Shown: positions 1-5,847 of the stretch, in pieces
Numbering within the stretch: the first letter of the stretch is position 1
How the letters are laid out: each line of letters begins with the position of its first letter
Source: Omnitrophica WOR_2 bacterium RIFCSPHIGHO2_02_FULL_52_10
Lineage (GTDB): Bacteria > Omnitrophota > Gorgyraeia > Zapsychrales > Zapsychraceae
Length of the DNA: 5,847 nucleotides
Direction of reading: 5' to 3'
NCBI GenBank assembly: GCA_001805655.1
Contig: MHGR01000024.1
Span: forward strand, 1-5,847
Notes under the pieces: generated by a model
What the model saw: only the letters and a program-made list of their open reading frames with translations
What the model was told of the DNA's origin: nothing
Database searches by the model: none
Translations under genes and position numbers: made by a program

Positions 1-1641
1 CGCTTCCTTGAGTTTCAACTCGCTGGCCCGGGCCAAGACCAACTCGCGGATCTTCGGCGAGAAAATAAAAATTTCCGTGATGCCGACGCGCCCTTTGTAG
101 CCCGAATTGAGACAGCGCTTGCACCCTTTCCCGCGGAAAATCTCATATTTTTTCGTGCCCTTGAGAAAATATTTCTCGAGGTTGAGGGATTTCATGGTCG
201 CCGCTGAAACTTCCTGCGGCTCCTTGCAAAACGTGCAGATTCGGCGTATCAGCCTCTGGGCAACGATCGCCAGCACGGAAGAGCAAATTAAAAACGGCTC
301 AACGCCCATATTGATCATGCGGGTGATGGAACCAGCGGCCGTCGTCGTGTGCAAAGAGCTCAAGACCAGGTGGCCGGTCAACGCGGCCTTCACGGCAATG
401 TCCAATGTTTCGGCGTCGCGGATTTCCCCGATCATAATGACATCCGGATCCTGGCGCAGGATGGAGCGCAGGCTTACGGGAAACGTCAATCCCATTTGCG
501 GCTTGATGTTCACCTGGTTCAGGCCCTTCAACTGATATTCCACGGGGTCCTCGACCGTCACGATGTTCTTCTTGGGAGAATCGACATATTTCAGGATGGA
601 ATAAAGCGTGGTCGTCTTGCCGCTGCCCGTCGGACCGCAGGCAAGGATCATGCCGTGCGGCTCGATGGAGCATTCTTTCAGACGCTCCAAGGATGAGGGA
701 TCGAACCCCAGCCGGTCAATGTCCAGCACAGAGCCGTCCTGGTCGAGGATTCTCAAGACCACCTTTTCGCCGAACGCCGTCGGAAGAACACTGACGCGGA
801 AGTCCACTTCCTTTCCCTTGGAAATGATTGTCTTGAACCGCCCGTCCTGCGGCAGCCTGTGCTCGGAAATATCCAGGCTCGAAATGACCTTGATCCTGGA
901 AACAATCGGAAAATGAAGGACCTTGTTCATGCGGTCGATTTCGCGGATCACCCCGTCGATGCGGTAGCGCACGCGCATGGTCTTTTCCATCGGCTCGATA
1001 AAGACGTCGCTGGCCTTGGACAGCACCGCCTGCTGGATGATGGTGTCCGTCAGCTTGATGATCGGCGCCTCACCCGTCAGTTCCTCGACCTTGGATTGTT
1101 CATCCGCCCCCGAATCCTTCACCAGCTCGAACTCGCTGATATCGTGGATATCCTTGATGATCCCCTCAAAGGTTTCGCTGGGGTTAGCGATCTCCTCTTC
1201 CCGTTTCTCTTCGGGGTAGTTTTCCTTAATCGCTTTTTCAATGTCCTTGGGCCTGCTGACGATGGGGCTGATCTCATAACCCGTGAGAGCCTTGACATTG
1301 TCGATGACAAAAATGTTCAAGGGGTCCGCCATGGCCAGCGTCAGCTGGTTGCCCATGACCGAGATCGGGATGATCTGATATTTGGTGGCAATCTCTTTGG
1401 GGATGAGCTTAACGACTTCCGGGTCGATGGTCAGGCGGGTAATGTTGATCGGCGGGAGACCAAGCCCTTCGCTCAACACCTGGGTCAAAACATCCTCATT
1501 GACCAAATTGAGCTTCACCAGGATCTTGCTTAATTCGCCGCCGCTCTTTTCCTGCTCCTTGAGGGCCAGGTCAAGCTCCTCCTGCGTAATATGCTTGTCG
1601 CGGATCAGAATTTCCTGGAGACGATCTTTGAGAGATCCCAT
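1..1641 (-). CDS. pilB: PilB/GspE-family type IV pilus or type II secretion assembly ATPase (3' end beyond window)
   Basis: This gene encodes a cytoplasmic hexameric ATPase that drives extension of a type IV pilus or type II secretion pseudopilus. The visible 547 codons have no stop, and the frame is still open at base 1. Residues 1-142 form a GspE/PilB N-terminal (MshEN-type) domain, followed by an acidic linker (about 143-200) and the ATPase core. Walker A is GPTGSGKT at 336-343 (bases 613-636). The Walker B region VIMIGEIRD is at 401-409, and the His box HLVLSSLHTT is at 424-433. A metal-binding tetracysteine is present (C469, C472, C507, C510). PilB proteins are usually about 560-570 residues, so only a short tail is missing. 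The start ATG shares one base with the upstream TAA and has no clear Shine-Dalgarno, so coupling is likely. PilB versus GspE cannot be settled without the neighbours beyond base 1. PilT is less likely because it lacks this N-terminal domain. Confidence 0.93.
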   Translation of the reverse strand, partial: MGSLKDRLQEILIRDKHITQEELDLALKEQEKSGGELSKILVKLNLVNEDVLTQVLSEGLGLPPINITRLTIDPEVVKLIPKEIATKYQIIPISVMGNQLTLAMADPLNIFVIDNVKALTGYEISPIVSRPKDIEKAIKENYPEEKREEEIANPSETFEGIIKDIHDISEFELVKDSGADEQSKVEELTGEAPIIKLTDTIIQQAVLSKASDVFIEPMEKTMRVRYRIDGVIREIDRMNKVLHFPIVSRIKVISSLDISEHRLPQDGRFKTIISKGKEVDFRVSVLPTAFGEKVVLRILDQDGSVLDIDRLGFDPSSLERLKECSIEPHGMILACGPTGSGKTTTLYSILKYVDSPKKNIVTVEDPVEYQLKGLNQVNIKPQMGLTFPVSLRSILRQDPDVIMIGEIRDAETLDIAVKAALTGHLVLSSLHTTTAAGSITRMINMGVEPFLICSSVLAIVAQRLIRRICTFCKEPQEVSAATMKSLNLEKYFLKGTKKYEIFRGKGCKRCLNSGYKGRVGITEIFIFSPKIRELVLARASELKLKEA

Positions 1642-1643
1642 TA
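1639..1643 (-). promoter_or_regulatory. Stop/start overlap coupling the MshEN gene to the ATPase gene
   Basis: On the minus strand the five bases read TAATG. TAA ends the 150-residue protein and the ATG that follows it, sharing one A, begins the ATPase. No purine-rich Shine-Dalgarno is seen in the 15 bases upstream. Translation of the ATPase is therefore probably by re-initiation of ribosomes that finish the upstream gene, which would tie the amounts of the two proteins together. Confidence 0.75.
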
Positions 1644-2093
1644 TGAGGCTTTATAATACTTTTCGATCGATTGTTTAATGTCGCTGGCGGTGCTCACAAA
1701 AACCTGAACGCTGCACCCTGTGATCAGCTCAATATCCTCGAGCGCCCGCAGGTTCAAGGGATTAGACATCGCGACGGTCAGGCTCTTGCCGATCTTGTCG
1801 ATCGGGACAAGGCAGAATTGGCGGCAGACTTTTTCGGGGACGGACCGGACCACTTCGGCATCGATCTCATAGCTGATGAGCGGCAGATAGGGAAATCCGT
1901 ACTGGCAAGTAATGGCCTGCGCGATGTCTTTTTCGGTGGCGAATTTCAGTTCAACGAGGACCTCGCCCAGCAATTTCTCGGGATTTTTTTTCTGATACTC
2001 AATGGAAATATTGAGCTGCTCGTGGTTGATAACGCCCCGCTCAACAAGGACTTCACCCAAATGTTTATTGGAGGCTTTTTTGAAGGGTTTCAT
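1641..2093 (-). CDS. Stand-alone MshEN (GspE/PilB N-terminal) domain protein, possible c-di-GMP sensor
   Basis: This is a soluble protein of 150 residues without signal peptide or membrane segment, consisting only of the N-terminal domain normally fused to PilB/GspE ATPases. The MshEN c-di-GMP site consists of two 24-residue RLGxxLVxxG...LxxALxxQ motifs. Here residues 11-34 (HLGEVLVERG...YQ) and 41-64 (LLGEVLVELK...TCQ) match this pattern, separated by six residues. The leading Arg is His in the first and Leu in the second, and the late Gly of the second is Lys, so binding is plausible but not assured. Residues 65-147 (including FPYLPL and VAMSNPLNL) parallel residues 60-142 of the following ATPase, suggesting a duplicated domain. 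The ATG at 2093 was chosen as the only good start, but there is no Shine-Dalgarno, and an insertion sequence ends six bases upstream of it. It probably regulates the ATPase encoded immediately downstream; that role is inferred. Confidence 0.85.
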   Translation of the reverse strand: MKPFKKASNKHLGEVLVERGVINHEQLNISIEYQKKNPEKLLGEVLVELKFATEKDIAQAITCQYGFPYLPLISYEIDAEVVRSVPEKVCRQFCLVPIDKIGKSLTVAMSNPLNLRALEDIELITGCSVQVFVSTASDIKQSIEKYYKAS

Positions 2094-2094
2094 A

Positions 2095-2099
2095 TAACT
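2095..2099. repeat. Target site duplication, copy next to the MshEN gene
   Basis: TAACT directly abuts the terminal repeat and is repeated at 3165-3169. The identity actually extends to TATAACT (2093-2099 and 3163-3169), but the extra two bases overlap the inverted repeat at the other end. The 5-bp reading gives symmetric element ends and is preferred. Confidence 0.85.
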
Positions 2100-2112
2100 T
2101 AGGACTTACGCA
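2100..2112. repeat. Terminal inverted repeat at the transposase 3' end
   Basis: TAGGACTTACGCA is the exact reverse complement of 3152-3164. It contains the transposase stop codon (2106-2108), so the coding region runs into the element's end. Confidence 0.95.
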
Positions 2113-3074
2113 TTTGAGTAATTTAGATAGTCCATAATTGACAACCTTGTTATTGATGCTTTTTGTTCATACCAAGTAATGTGCTCTTTGATTTTTCTGA
2201 GTTCTAATTTGATGAAAGCGACAAAAGAAGCAAAGATGTGAGTTTTTTGCGATTGAGCTTTAATCGAATAACATTGTTCAATGCCCGTTGTCTGCTTAAT
2301 GGCGCGATGGAATTCTTCAATGTGCCAGCGGTATTTAAAATGAGCGATGAAGTCATCATAATCGGTCAAAGATAAATCGTTGGTCGCCAAGTATGTAATG
2401 TCGCCATTTTGGGCAACAACCTTGCATACTAAAACATGTCCAAAGGCCTTCAGCCAGACCTTGCTGACCTGTCTGTCGGTCAAGTTCAAGTCACTGATGG
2501 CCATTTGGATTCTGTTGCGACTCACGGTACGATTGCTTTTAAGATTACAGATAAACTCCCAGCCTTGCTGGCGAATGCACTTTAAGTTATCGATGCCGCA
2601 ATACCAGGCGTCCATTAAAATATACCGAGGAGAAAATCCTCGAAGCTTAGCTTTTTTGATCATCTCCTGGAACAAGTCATTTTTAGTTTTATGATCGCGC
2701 TCTTTCTGATAAATACGATAATCAACAGGGATCATTTGTTCTTCATTTGTCCAAAGTAAATTCACCAGCGTGATTCCATTGACAAGGCCGTGTTCATTGC
2801 CACTGTATTGCTTTCTGGCCAACTCATTGCATCGTGAATAACGTTTGTCCAGCAAGGTATCATCACAAACGAGATATCCAACCTTTCGATTAATCGATGC
2901 TTTGACTTGTTGCCACAGTTGCGGGGCATTAAACTCGGATTTGTACAACCATCGCGATACGGTGTCGTGAGAAATATCTTCAACAACTTTTGACAACTCA
3001 ACACCAGAATAACGATTATGATTCGCTATAAGAAAATTGCTGTACAACTTTAACGAGCATTTGGTTTGTCTCAT
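2106..3074 (-). CDS. DDE transposase of the IS4/IS701-like superfamily
   Basis: This 322-residue enzyme would cut and join the ends of the surrounding element. The start is the ATG at 3074, because a perfect AGGAGG lies six bases before it; a longer version beginning with TTG at 3101 has no such signal. The N-terminal part (about 24-44, SKVVEDISHDTVSRWL) looks like a helix-turn-helix for end binding. Candidate catalytic acids are Asp71 or Asp72 in CDDTLLDK, Asp155 in MDAWY and Glu253 in YRWHIEEFHRAIK. The last stretch fits the R-(3)-E-(6)-K part of the IS4 signature, with Phe instead of Tyr three residues before the Arg. YSGNEHGLVNGI (about 90-101) lies between the first two acids. The TAA stop lies inside the terminal repeat, twelve bases before the next gene's ATG. 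The frame is intact, so the protein could be active. Confidence 0.93.
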   Translation of the reverse strand: MRQTKCSLKLYSNFLIANHNRYSGVELSKVVEDISHDTVSRWLYKSEFNAPQLWQQVKASINRKVGYLVCDDTLLDKRYSRCNELARKQYSGNEHGLVNGITLVNLLWTNEEQMIPVDYRIYQKERDHKTKNDLFQEMIKKAKLRGFSPRYILMDAWYCGIDNLKCIRQQGWEFICNLKSNRTVSRNRIQMAISDLNLTDRQVSKVWLKAFGHVLVCKVVAQNGDITYLATNDLSLTDYDDFIAHFKYRWHIEEFHRAIKQTTGIEQCYSIKAQSQKTHIFASFVAFIKLELRKIKEHITWYEQKASITRLSIMDYLNYSNA

Positions 3075-3080
3075 GCCTAA

Positions 3081-3086
3081 CCTCCT
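3081..3086 (-). promoter_or_regulatory. Ribosome binding site of the transposase
   Basis: AGGAGG on the minus strand lies six bases before the ATG at 3074. It decides the start in favour of the 322-residue protein. It is the strongest Shine-Dalgarno in the window, whereas the neighbouring host genes have weak or no such signal. Confidence 0.85.
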
Positions 3087-3106
3087 GAATTTAAACTGCA
3101 ACAGAG

Positions 3107-3115
3107 ATTATCCCA
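3107..3115 (-). promoter_or_regulatory. Possible extended -10 promoter of the transposase
   Basis: TGGGATAAT on the minus strand matches the extended -10 form TGnTATAAT except for one base, about 32 bases before the transposase ATG. No good -35 hexamer is found at the usual spacing, as expected if the extended -10 carries the site. This is a pattern match only. Confidence 0.35.
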
Positions 3116-3151
3116 TGCCAAACATCAAATGCTTTTACTTTTTACTATTTT

Positions 3152-3164
3152 TGCGTAAGTCCTA
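3152..3164. repeat. Terminal inverted repeat at the transposase 5' end
   Basis: TGCGTAAGTCCTA matches the repeat at 2100-2112 in inverted orientation at all 13 positions. Similarity fades immediately inward of the 13 bases. Confidence 0.95.
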
Positions 3165-3169
3165 TAACT
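3165..3169. repeat. Target site duplication, copy on the rodA side
   Basis: TAACT follows the terminal repeat directly and equals 2095-2099. Joining the two flanks through one copy restores a plausible uninterrupted intergenic region of about 137 bases between rodA and the MshEN gene. Confidence 0.85.
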
Positions 3170-3300
3170 ATTAGTATTAGTATGATTTCTGCGCGCCTAG
3201 CCTTTTTCCCCAAGGACGCCGGCAGCGATTTGCACACAATGAATTTAGTTTACTATACTCCAGGGCGGTTCACAATTGTTAAATCTCAAAACATCGCCAT
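3165..3300 (-). other. Intergenic leader region between rodA and the insertion sequence
   Basis: These 136 bases hold no credible gene on either strand. On the minus strand there is a TATAGT (3252-3257) that could be a -10 box, with TTAACA (3277-3282) upstream at a rather long 19-base spacing, so a promoter for the pilus/secretion genes is possible but weak. Next to the insertion site the plus strand carries two tandem copies of TATTAG. No hairpin followed by a T-run was recognised, so a rodA terminator is not evident. Before the insertion this stretch would have led directly into the MshEN start codon. Confidence 0.4.
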
Positions 3301-4419
3301 TTAAAATATAGTACGCCGTTTGCTTAAATTCAATAGAAAACCCATCATCAGGATGAACACCATGAACGAGGTGCGCCCGTAACTCACAAACGGCAGGGTC
3401 AAGCCGACAATCGGGAACAGCCCGAGTACCATCCCCACGTTAATGACGACCTGGAGCGTCAGGATCCCCACGATACCGACCGTCACGAGCATGCCGAATT
3501 TGTCCTTGACCTGATTGGCGATCTGAAGGCTGTTGATAATCAGGAGGAAATAAAGGCAGACCAAAAGCAGCGTCCCCAGGATCCCCCACTCCTCGCCGAT
3601 GACCGAGAAGATGAAATCCGTATGTCGCTCGGGAAGAAAGCTCAGCTGGTTTTGCGTTCCGGCCAGCCACCCTTTCCCCAGGATTTGTCCGGACCCGACC
3701 GCAATCCTGGATTGGATGATCGTATATCCGGCCCCGAGGGGATCGATATTGGGATTAAGAAACACGAGGAGGCGGTCTTTTTGGTACGGTTTGAGAATGC
3801 TCCAAGCGAATGGAAGCGCTGCCAGGCACAAGCCCAGGAATCCGAAAATATACCTGTATTCCAGATTGGTAACAAAGACCATGACGATAAAGATTCCGAA
3901 TAACAGGATGGCGGTCCCCAAATCCGGCTGCTTGAAAATCATGACCATCGGGACGGCGGTGATCAAGAAAGGAACGATTAAATCCTTGAGCAGGATCTGC
4001 GACCGGCTGAAAAAACCGAAGGACAGCGTCGGCCGGCGGTTGCTCAAATACCGGCCCAAAACCAGGATGAGCGAGAGCTTGGTCAATTCCGAGGGCTGAA
4101 AGCTGATCCCGCCGATCATCATCCACCTTCTCGCCCCGAGGATATATTTCCCGCTGGCCAGCACGCAAACCAGCAGCACAATGTTCAGCAGGAACAGGAC
4201 ATAGGCGACATCATAAAATTTCCTGTAATCCACTTTCCCCAAAAGGTACATAAAGACGAGGCCCACCGCCGTGCACAGCAATTGATCGTAAAAGATCGAG
4301 TGCGGGACACGGACATTTTCATGGGACGCGCTATAGAGCGCGGCCAGTCCGATCATGATGATGGCGACCGTGTACGTCCAGATTTTTTGGGCAATATCCC
4401 GTCTCATGGTAGCACTCAC
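3301..4419 (-). CDS. rodA: RodA, SEDS-family peptidoglycan glycosyltransferase of the elongasome
   Basis: RodA is an inner-membrane protein that polymerises lipid II into glycan strands during lateral wall growth, working as a complex with PBP2, whose gene lies just upstream. The product has 372 residues, a normal length, and is hydrophobic throughout with about ten membrane segments. Family motifs visible are FQPSE (107-111), QPDLG (164-168), and WLAGTQNQLSFLPERHTDFIF (251-271, written here from the codons), in which Asp268 of HTDF corresponds to the Asp required for SEDS polymerase activity. Near the C-terminus the usual SYGGSS-type motif reads SYGRTS, an unusual Gly-to-Arg change at 349. 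The listed start is GTG; an ATG four codons later (4407) is equally plausible, and neither has a strong Shine-Dalgarno. The gap to the mrdA stop is only 53 bases, consistent with one operon. Confidence 0.97.
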   Translation of the reverse strand: MSATMRRDIAQKIWTYTVAIIMIGLAALYSASHENVRVPHSIFYDQLLCTAVGLVFMYLLGKVDYRKFYDVAYVLFLLNIVLLVCVLASGKYILGARRWMMIGGISFQPSELTKLSLILVLGRYLSNRRPTLSFGFFSRSQILLKDLIVPFLITAVPMVMIFKQPDLGTAILLFGIFIVMVFVTNLEYRYIFGFLGLCLAALPFAWSILKPYQKDRLLVFLNPNIDPLGAGYTIIQSRIAVGSGQILGKGWLAGTQNQLSFLPERHTDFIFSVIGEEWGILGTLLLVCLYFLLIINSLQIANQVKDKFGMLVTVGIVGILTLQVVINVGMVLGLFPIVGLTLPFVSYGRTSFMVFILMMGFLLNLSKRRTIF

Positions 4420-4472
4420 AACTTGGCCCGGCGCTTTCAGGCTTTATCTGACAAGCGGCGGCTGAAGGCCTA

Positions 4473-5847
4473 TTACAAAATCCCTTTTTCCCTCATCCCC
4501 GACAGCAGCTCCTTTGCGACCAAACACGCGTTCTGGCTGGAGCCGCCGTGCTCGAGAAAGACACAGAAGGCAATGTTCTTTTTAGCGTTCTTGACATAAC
4601 CGACAAACCAGGCGTGGTGCTCCTGTTCGCCGGAAGTCTGCGCCGTGCCCGTCTTGCCGGCCACATACAGCTGGTCCATGTTTAACACGCTGGCCGTTCC
4701 GGCGTAATTGGTCACGGCCCCCCGCAAGCCTTTCTGGACTTCATCAAACGCGTGCGAATCAATATTAACGGCACGCCTAAAATGGTAATGCTCAACAGGC
4801 GTTCCCCCGATGGCGCGGATCACGTGCGGATGCACCTCAACCCCGTTATTAGCGACCGTCGCCATCATGCGCACCAGCTGCAGGGGCGTCACCAGGGTGT
4901 CGCCCTGGCCGATGACAACATTGAGCGTGTCGCCGGCATACCACTGCTGCTTCGTGCGCTGATAGCGCTGGCGGCGGCCAGCAAGAGTCCCCGCTTCCTC
5001 ATAGGGAAGATCTATATAAGTCAACTGGCCGAACCCGAATTGCTGAAGATATTTATTCATCACGTCCACCCCCAGCATGGTCCCGATGTGATAATAATAA
5101 ACGTTGCAGGAATGGATCAGCGACTGGACGAGGTCCTGCGGGCCATGGACATGCGTGCAGCCAAAATCCCGCCCGCCCAAGGTGTAATGCCCCTTGCAGA
5201 TAAACGTCGAATGCGCGGTAATTTTCTTGCTGTCCATGGCGCTCACAGCGATGGGAACCTTAAATACCGATCCCGGCGGAAACAGCCCCTTGATGGCGCG
5301 GTTCAATAGCGGCGCAAAAGGGCTGGAAAAAAGCCTTGAAAGCTCTTTCTCCCTGCCGCTGCTGACAAAAACGTTCGGGTCGTATGCCGGCGCGCTTGTC
5401 ATCCCGAGAATCTCGCCGTTATCACGGTCCATGATAATGATGGCCCCCTTCGTTTCCGCCAGCAATGCCATCGCGATCTGCTGGATTTCGCTGTCAATCG
5501 TCAGGGTGATGTCCTGACCTTTTGCCGGCTCCTTCAAGCTGAGCAGCCGGACTTGCTGGCCGCGGCTGTTCACCTCGATCTGCAGCCCGCCTTCCACGCC
5601 CTTCAGGTAGGGATCATAAAACTCCTCGACGCCGGAGTAACCGATGATGCTCTGAGGCGAATAGCCGTACTCTTTTGAGCGGTCCATCCGGACCCGGTTG
5701 ACCTTGCCGACATAACCCAGCACATGCGCGCTGCTGACACCCAGCGGGTACGACCTCCTGTACCCTTCCTGGATAATCAAATATGGAAAGCGGTATTTAC
5801 TTTCCTCGAGGATGATCGCCTTGTCCCGCTCAATGTCTTCCGCGACC
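4473..5847 (-). CDS. mrdA: Penicillin-binding protein 2, class B transpeptidase of the elongasome (5' end beyond window)
   Basis: PBP2 is a membrane-anchored periplasmic enzyme that cross-links the glycan made by RodA. The frame is open to the window edge, so the protein starts upstream; the 457 visible residues lack the N-terminal membrane anchor and part of the dimerisation domain, perhaps 130-180 residues. The visible part begins in the non-catalytic domain (SSAHVLGYVG, then GYSGVEEFYDPYLKG). The transpeptidase domain follows from about residue 134. The active-site Ser is in SVFK (bases 5259-5270), SCN is at 5103-5111, and KTGT follows from 4655. All three motifs are intact, so the enzyme should be active and beta-lactam-binding. 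Two Cys flank the segment before SCN (codons 5196-5198 and 5157-5159). The adjacent rodA supports MrdA over the division enzyme FtsI. A TTG at 5780 could open a shorter frame but would leave no anchor. Confidence 0.96.
   Translation of the reverse strand, partial: VAEDIERDKAIILEESKYRFPYLIIQEGYRRSYPLGVSSAHVLGYVGKVNRVRMDRSKEYGYSPQSIIGYSGVEEFYDPYLKGVEGGLQIEVNSRGQQVRLLSLKEPAKGQDITLTIDSEIQQIAMALLAETKGAIIIMDRDNGEILGMTSAPAYDPNVFVSSGREKELSRLFSSPFAPLLNRAIKGLFPPGSVFKVPIAVSAMDSKKITAHSTFICKGHYTLGGRDFGCTHVHGPQDLVQSLIHSCNVYYYHIGTMLGVDVMNKYLQQFGFGQLTYIDLPYEEAGTLAGRRQRYQRTKQQWYAGDTLNVVIGQGDTLVTPLQLVRMMATVANNGVEVHPHVIRAIGGTPVEHYHFRRAVNIDSHAFDEVQKGLRGAVTNYAGTASVLNMDQLYVAGKTGTAQTSGEQEHHAWFVGYVKNAKKNIAFCVFLEHGGSSQNACLVAKELLSGMREKGIL

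Larger units (their letters stand above)
2100..3164 (-). mobile_element. Complete 1065-bp insertion sequence, IS4/IS701-like
   Basis: The element has perfect 13-bp terminal inverted repeats (TAGGACTTACGCA and its complement), a 5-bp direct repeat TAACT on both sides and a single intact transposase gene filling almost all of it. It is AT-richer than the host genes: 19 of 60 bases are G or C at 2161-2220, against 35 of 60 at 421-480 in the ATPase gene. Intact ends, an exact target duplication and an unbroken reading frame point to a recent and possibly still active insertion. It sits between rodA and the MshEN gene in the same orientation as both. The family call rests on the transposase motifs only; the 5-bp duplication does not by itself fix the family. 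Confidence 0.95.

Noticed and set aside
859..1533. Plus-strand 224-codon open frame opposite the ATPase gene
   Set aside because: It is a shadow of the ATPase reading frame. Its translation is rich in Asp, Arg and His with no recognisable motif, while the minus strand encodes an unmistakable ATPase here.
2093..2099. A 7-bp target duplication (TATAACT)
   Set aside because: The extra two bases overlap the inverted repeat at the other end, and using them would make the element ends asymmetric. The 5-bp duplication with 13-bp repeats is simpler.
1671..2102. Plus-strand 143-codon open frame opposite the MshEN gene
   Set aside because: It would end within the insertion sequence end at 2100-2102, and it mirrors the minus-strand domain protein codon by codon.
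2100..2140. Outward-facing promoter at the end of the insertion sequence
   Set aside because: I looked for -35 and -10 hexamers pointing toward the MshEN gene. The nearest matches (TTGTCA and TATCTA, slightly further in) are only about nine bases apart, so no convincing promoter is seen.
3075..3101. Longer transposase beginning at a TTG
   Set aside because: It adds nine residues with no Shine-Dalgarno before it, while the ATG at 3074 has a perfect AGGAGG at ideal spacing that would lie within the longer coding region.
3170..3185. Tandem TATTAG copies as a repeat array or operator
   Set aside because: There are only two copies in AT-rich DNA, which is expected by chance and shows no symmetry suggesting a binding site.
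3599..4168. Several open frames on both strands within rodA
   Set aside because: All overlap the RodA coding sequence, which has clear family motifs and membrane segments; none has a start signal or recognisable product.
4420..4472. Terminator between mrdA and rodA
   Set aside because: Only a short TTCAG/CTGAA pairing with a large loop and no T-run follows the stop codon, so the two genes are more likely cotranscribed.
4752..5309. Plus-strand 185-codon open frame opposite mrdA
   Set aside because: It overlaps the transpeptidase domain, including the SVFK and SCN motifs, entirely in antisense and shows no domain of its own.

Overview
All convincing genes lie on the minus strand and read from high to low coordinates: a partial mrdA (penicillin-binding protein 2), rodA, an insertion sequence, a small stand-alone MshEN (GspE/PilB N-terminal type) protein, and a nearly complete PilB/GspE-family secretion or pilus ATPase that runs off the left edge. 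A rod-shape peptidoglycan synthase pair next to type IV pilus/type II secretion genes suggests a rod-shaped, probably diderm (Gram-negative type) bacterium of moderate to high GC. The proteins look like those of uncultured deep-branching phyla such as Omnitrophota, but that placement is a weak inference made without any database search.

Region by region. 5847-4473: C-terminal three quarters of PBP2 with all three transpeptidase motifs (SxxK, SxN, KTG). 4419-3301: full RodA, the SEDS glycosyltransferase partner of PBP2. 3300-3165: a short AT-rich intergenic stretch, probably the original promoter and leader region of the downstream pilus/secretion genes. 3164-2100: a complete 1065-bp insertion sequence with perfect 13-bp terminal inverted repeats, a 5-bp target duplication and one intact DDE transposase. 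It is AT-richer than its surroundings and looks recent. 2093-1641: a 150-residue protein made only of the MshEN domain known to bind c-di-GMP in related ATPases. 1641-1: the ATPase itself, whose start codon overlaps the stop of the MshEN gene by one base and whose own N-terminal domain is a diverged copy of the stand-alone protein.

How the parts work together. MrdA and RodA form the elongasome core: RodA polymerises lipid II into glycan and PBP2 cross-links it. The ATPase would power assembly of a type IV pilus or type II secretion pseudopilus, and the small MshEN protein is a plausible regulatory companion made in fixed ratio by translational coupling. The insertion sequence landed a few bases before the MshEN start codon, in the same orientation, with no terminator visible between. 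Expression of the pilus/secretion genes in this strain therefore probably depends on read-through from or through the transposase gene.

I see no CRISPR array, RNA gene, toxin-antitoxin pair or defence system. The most interesting points are the tandem MshEN duplication and the placement of the insertion sequence, not a wholly new system.
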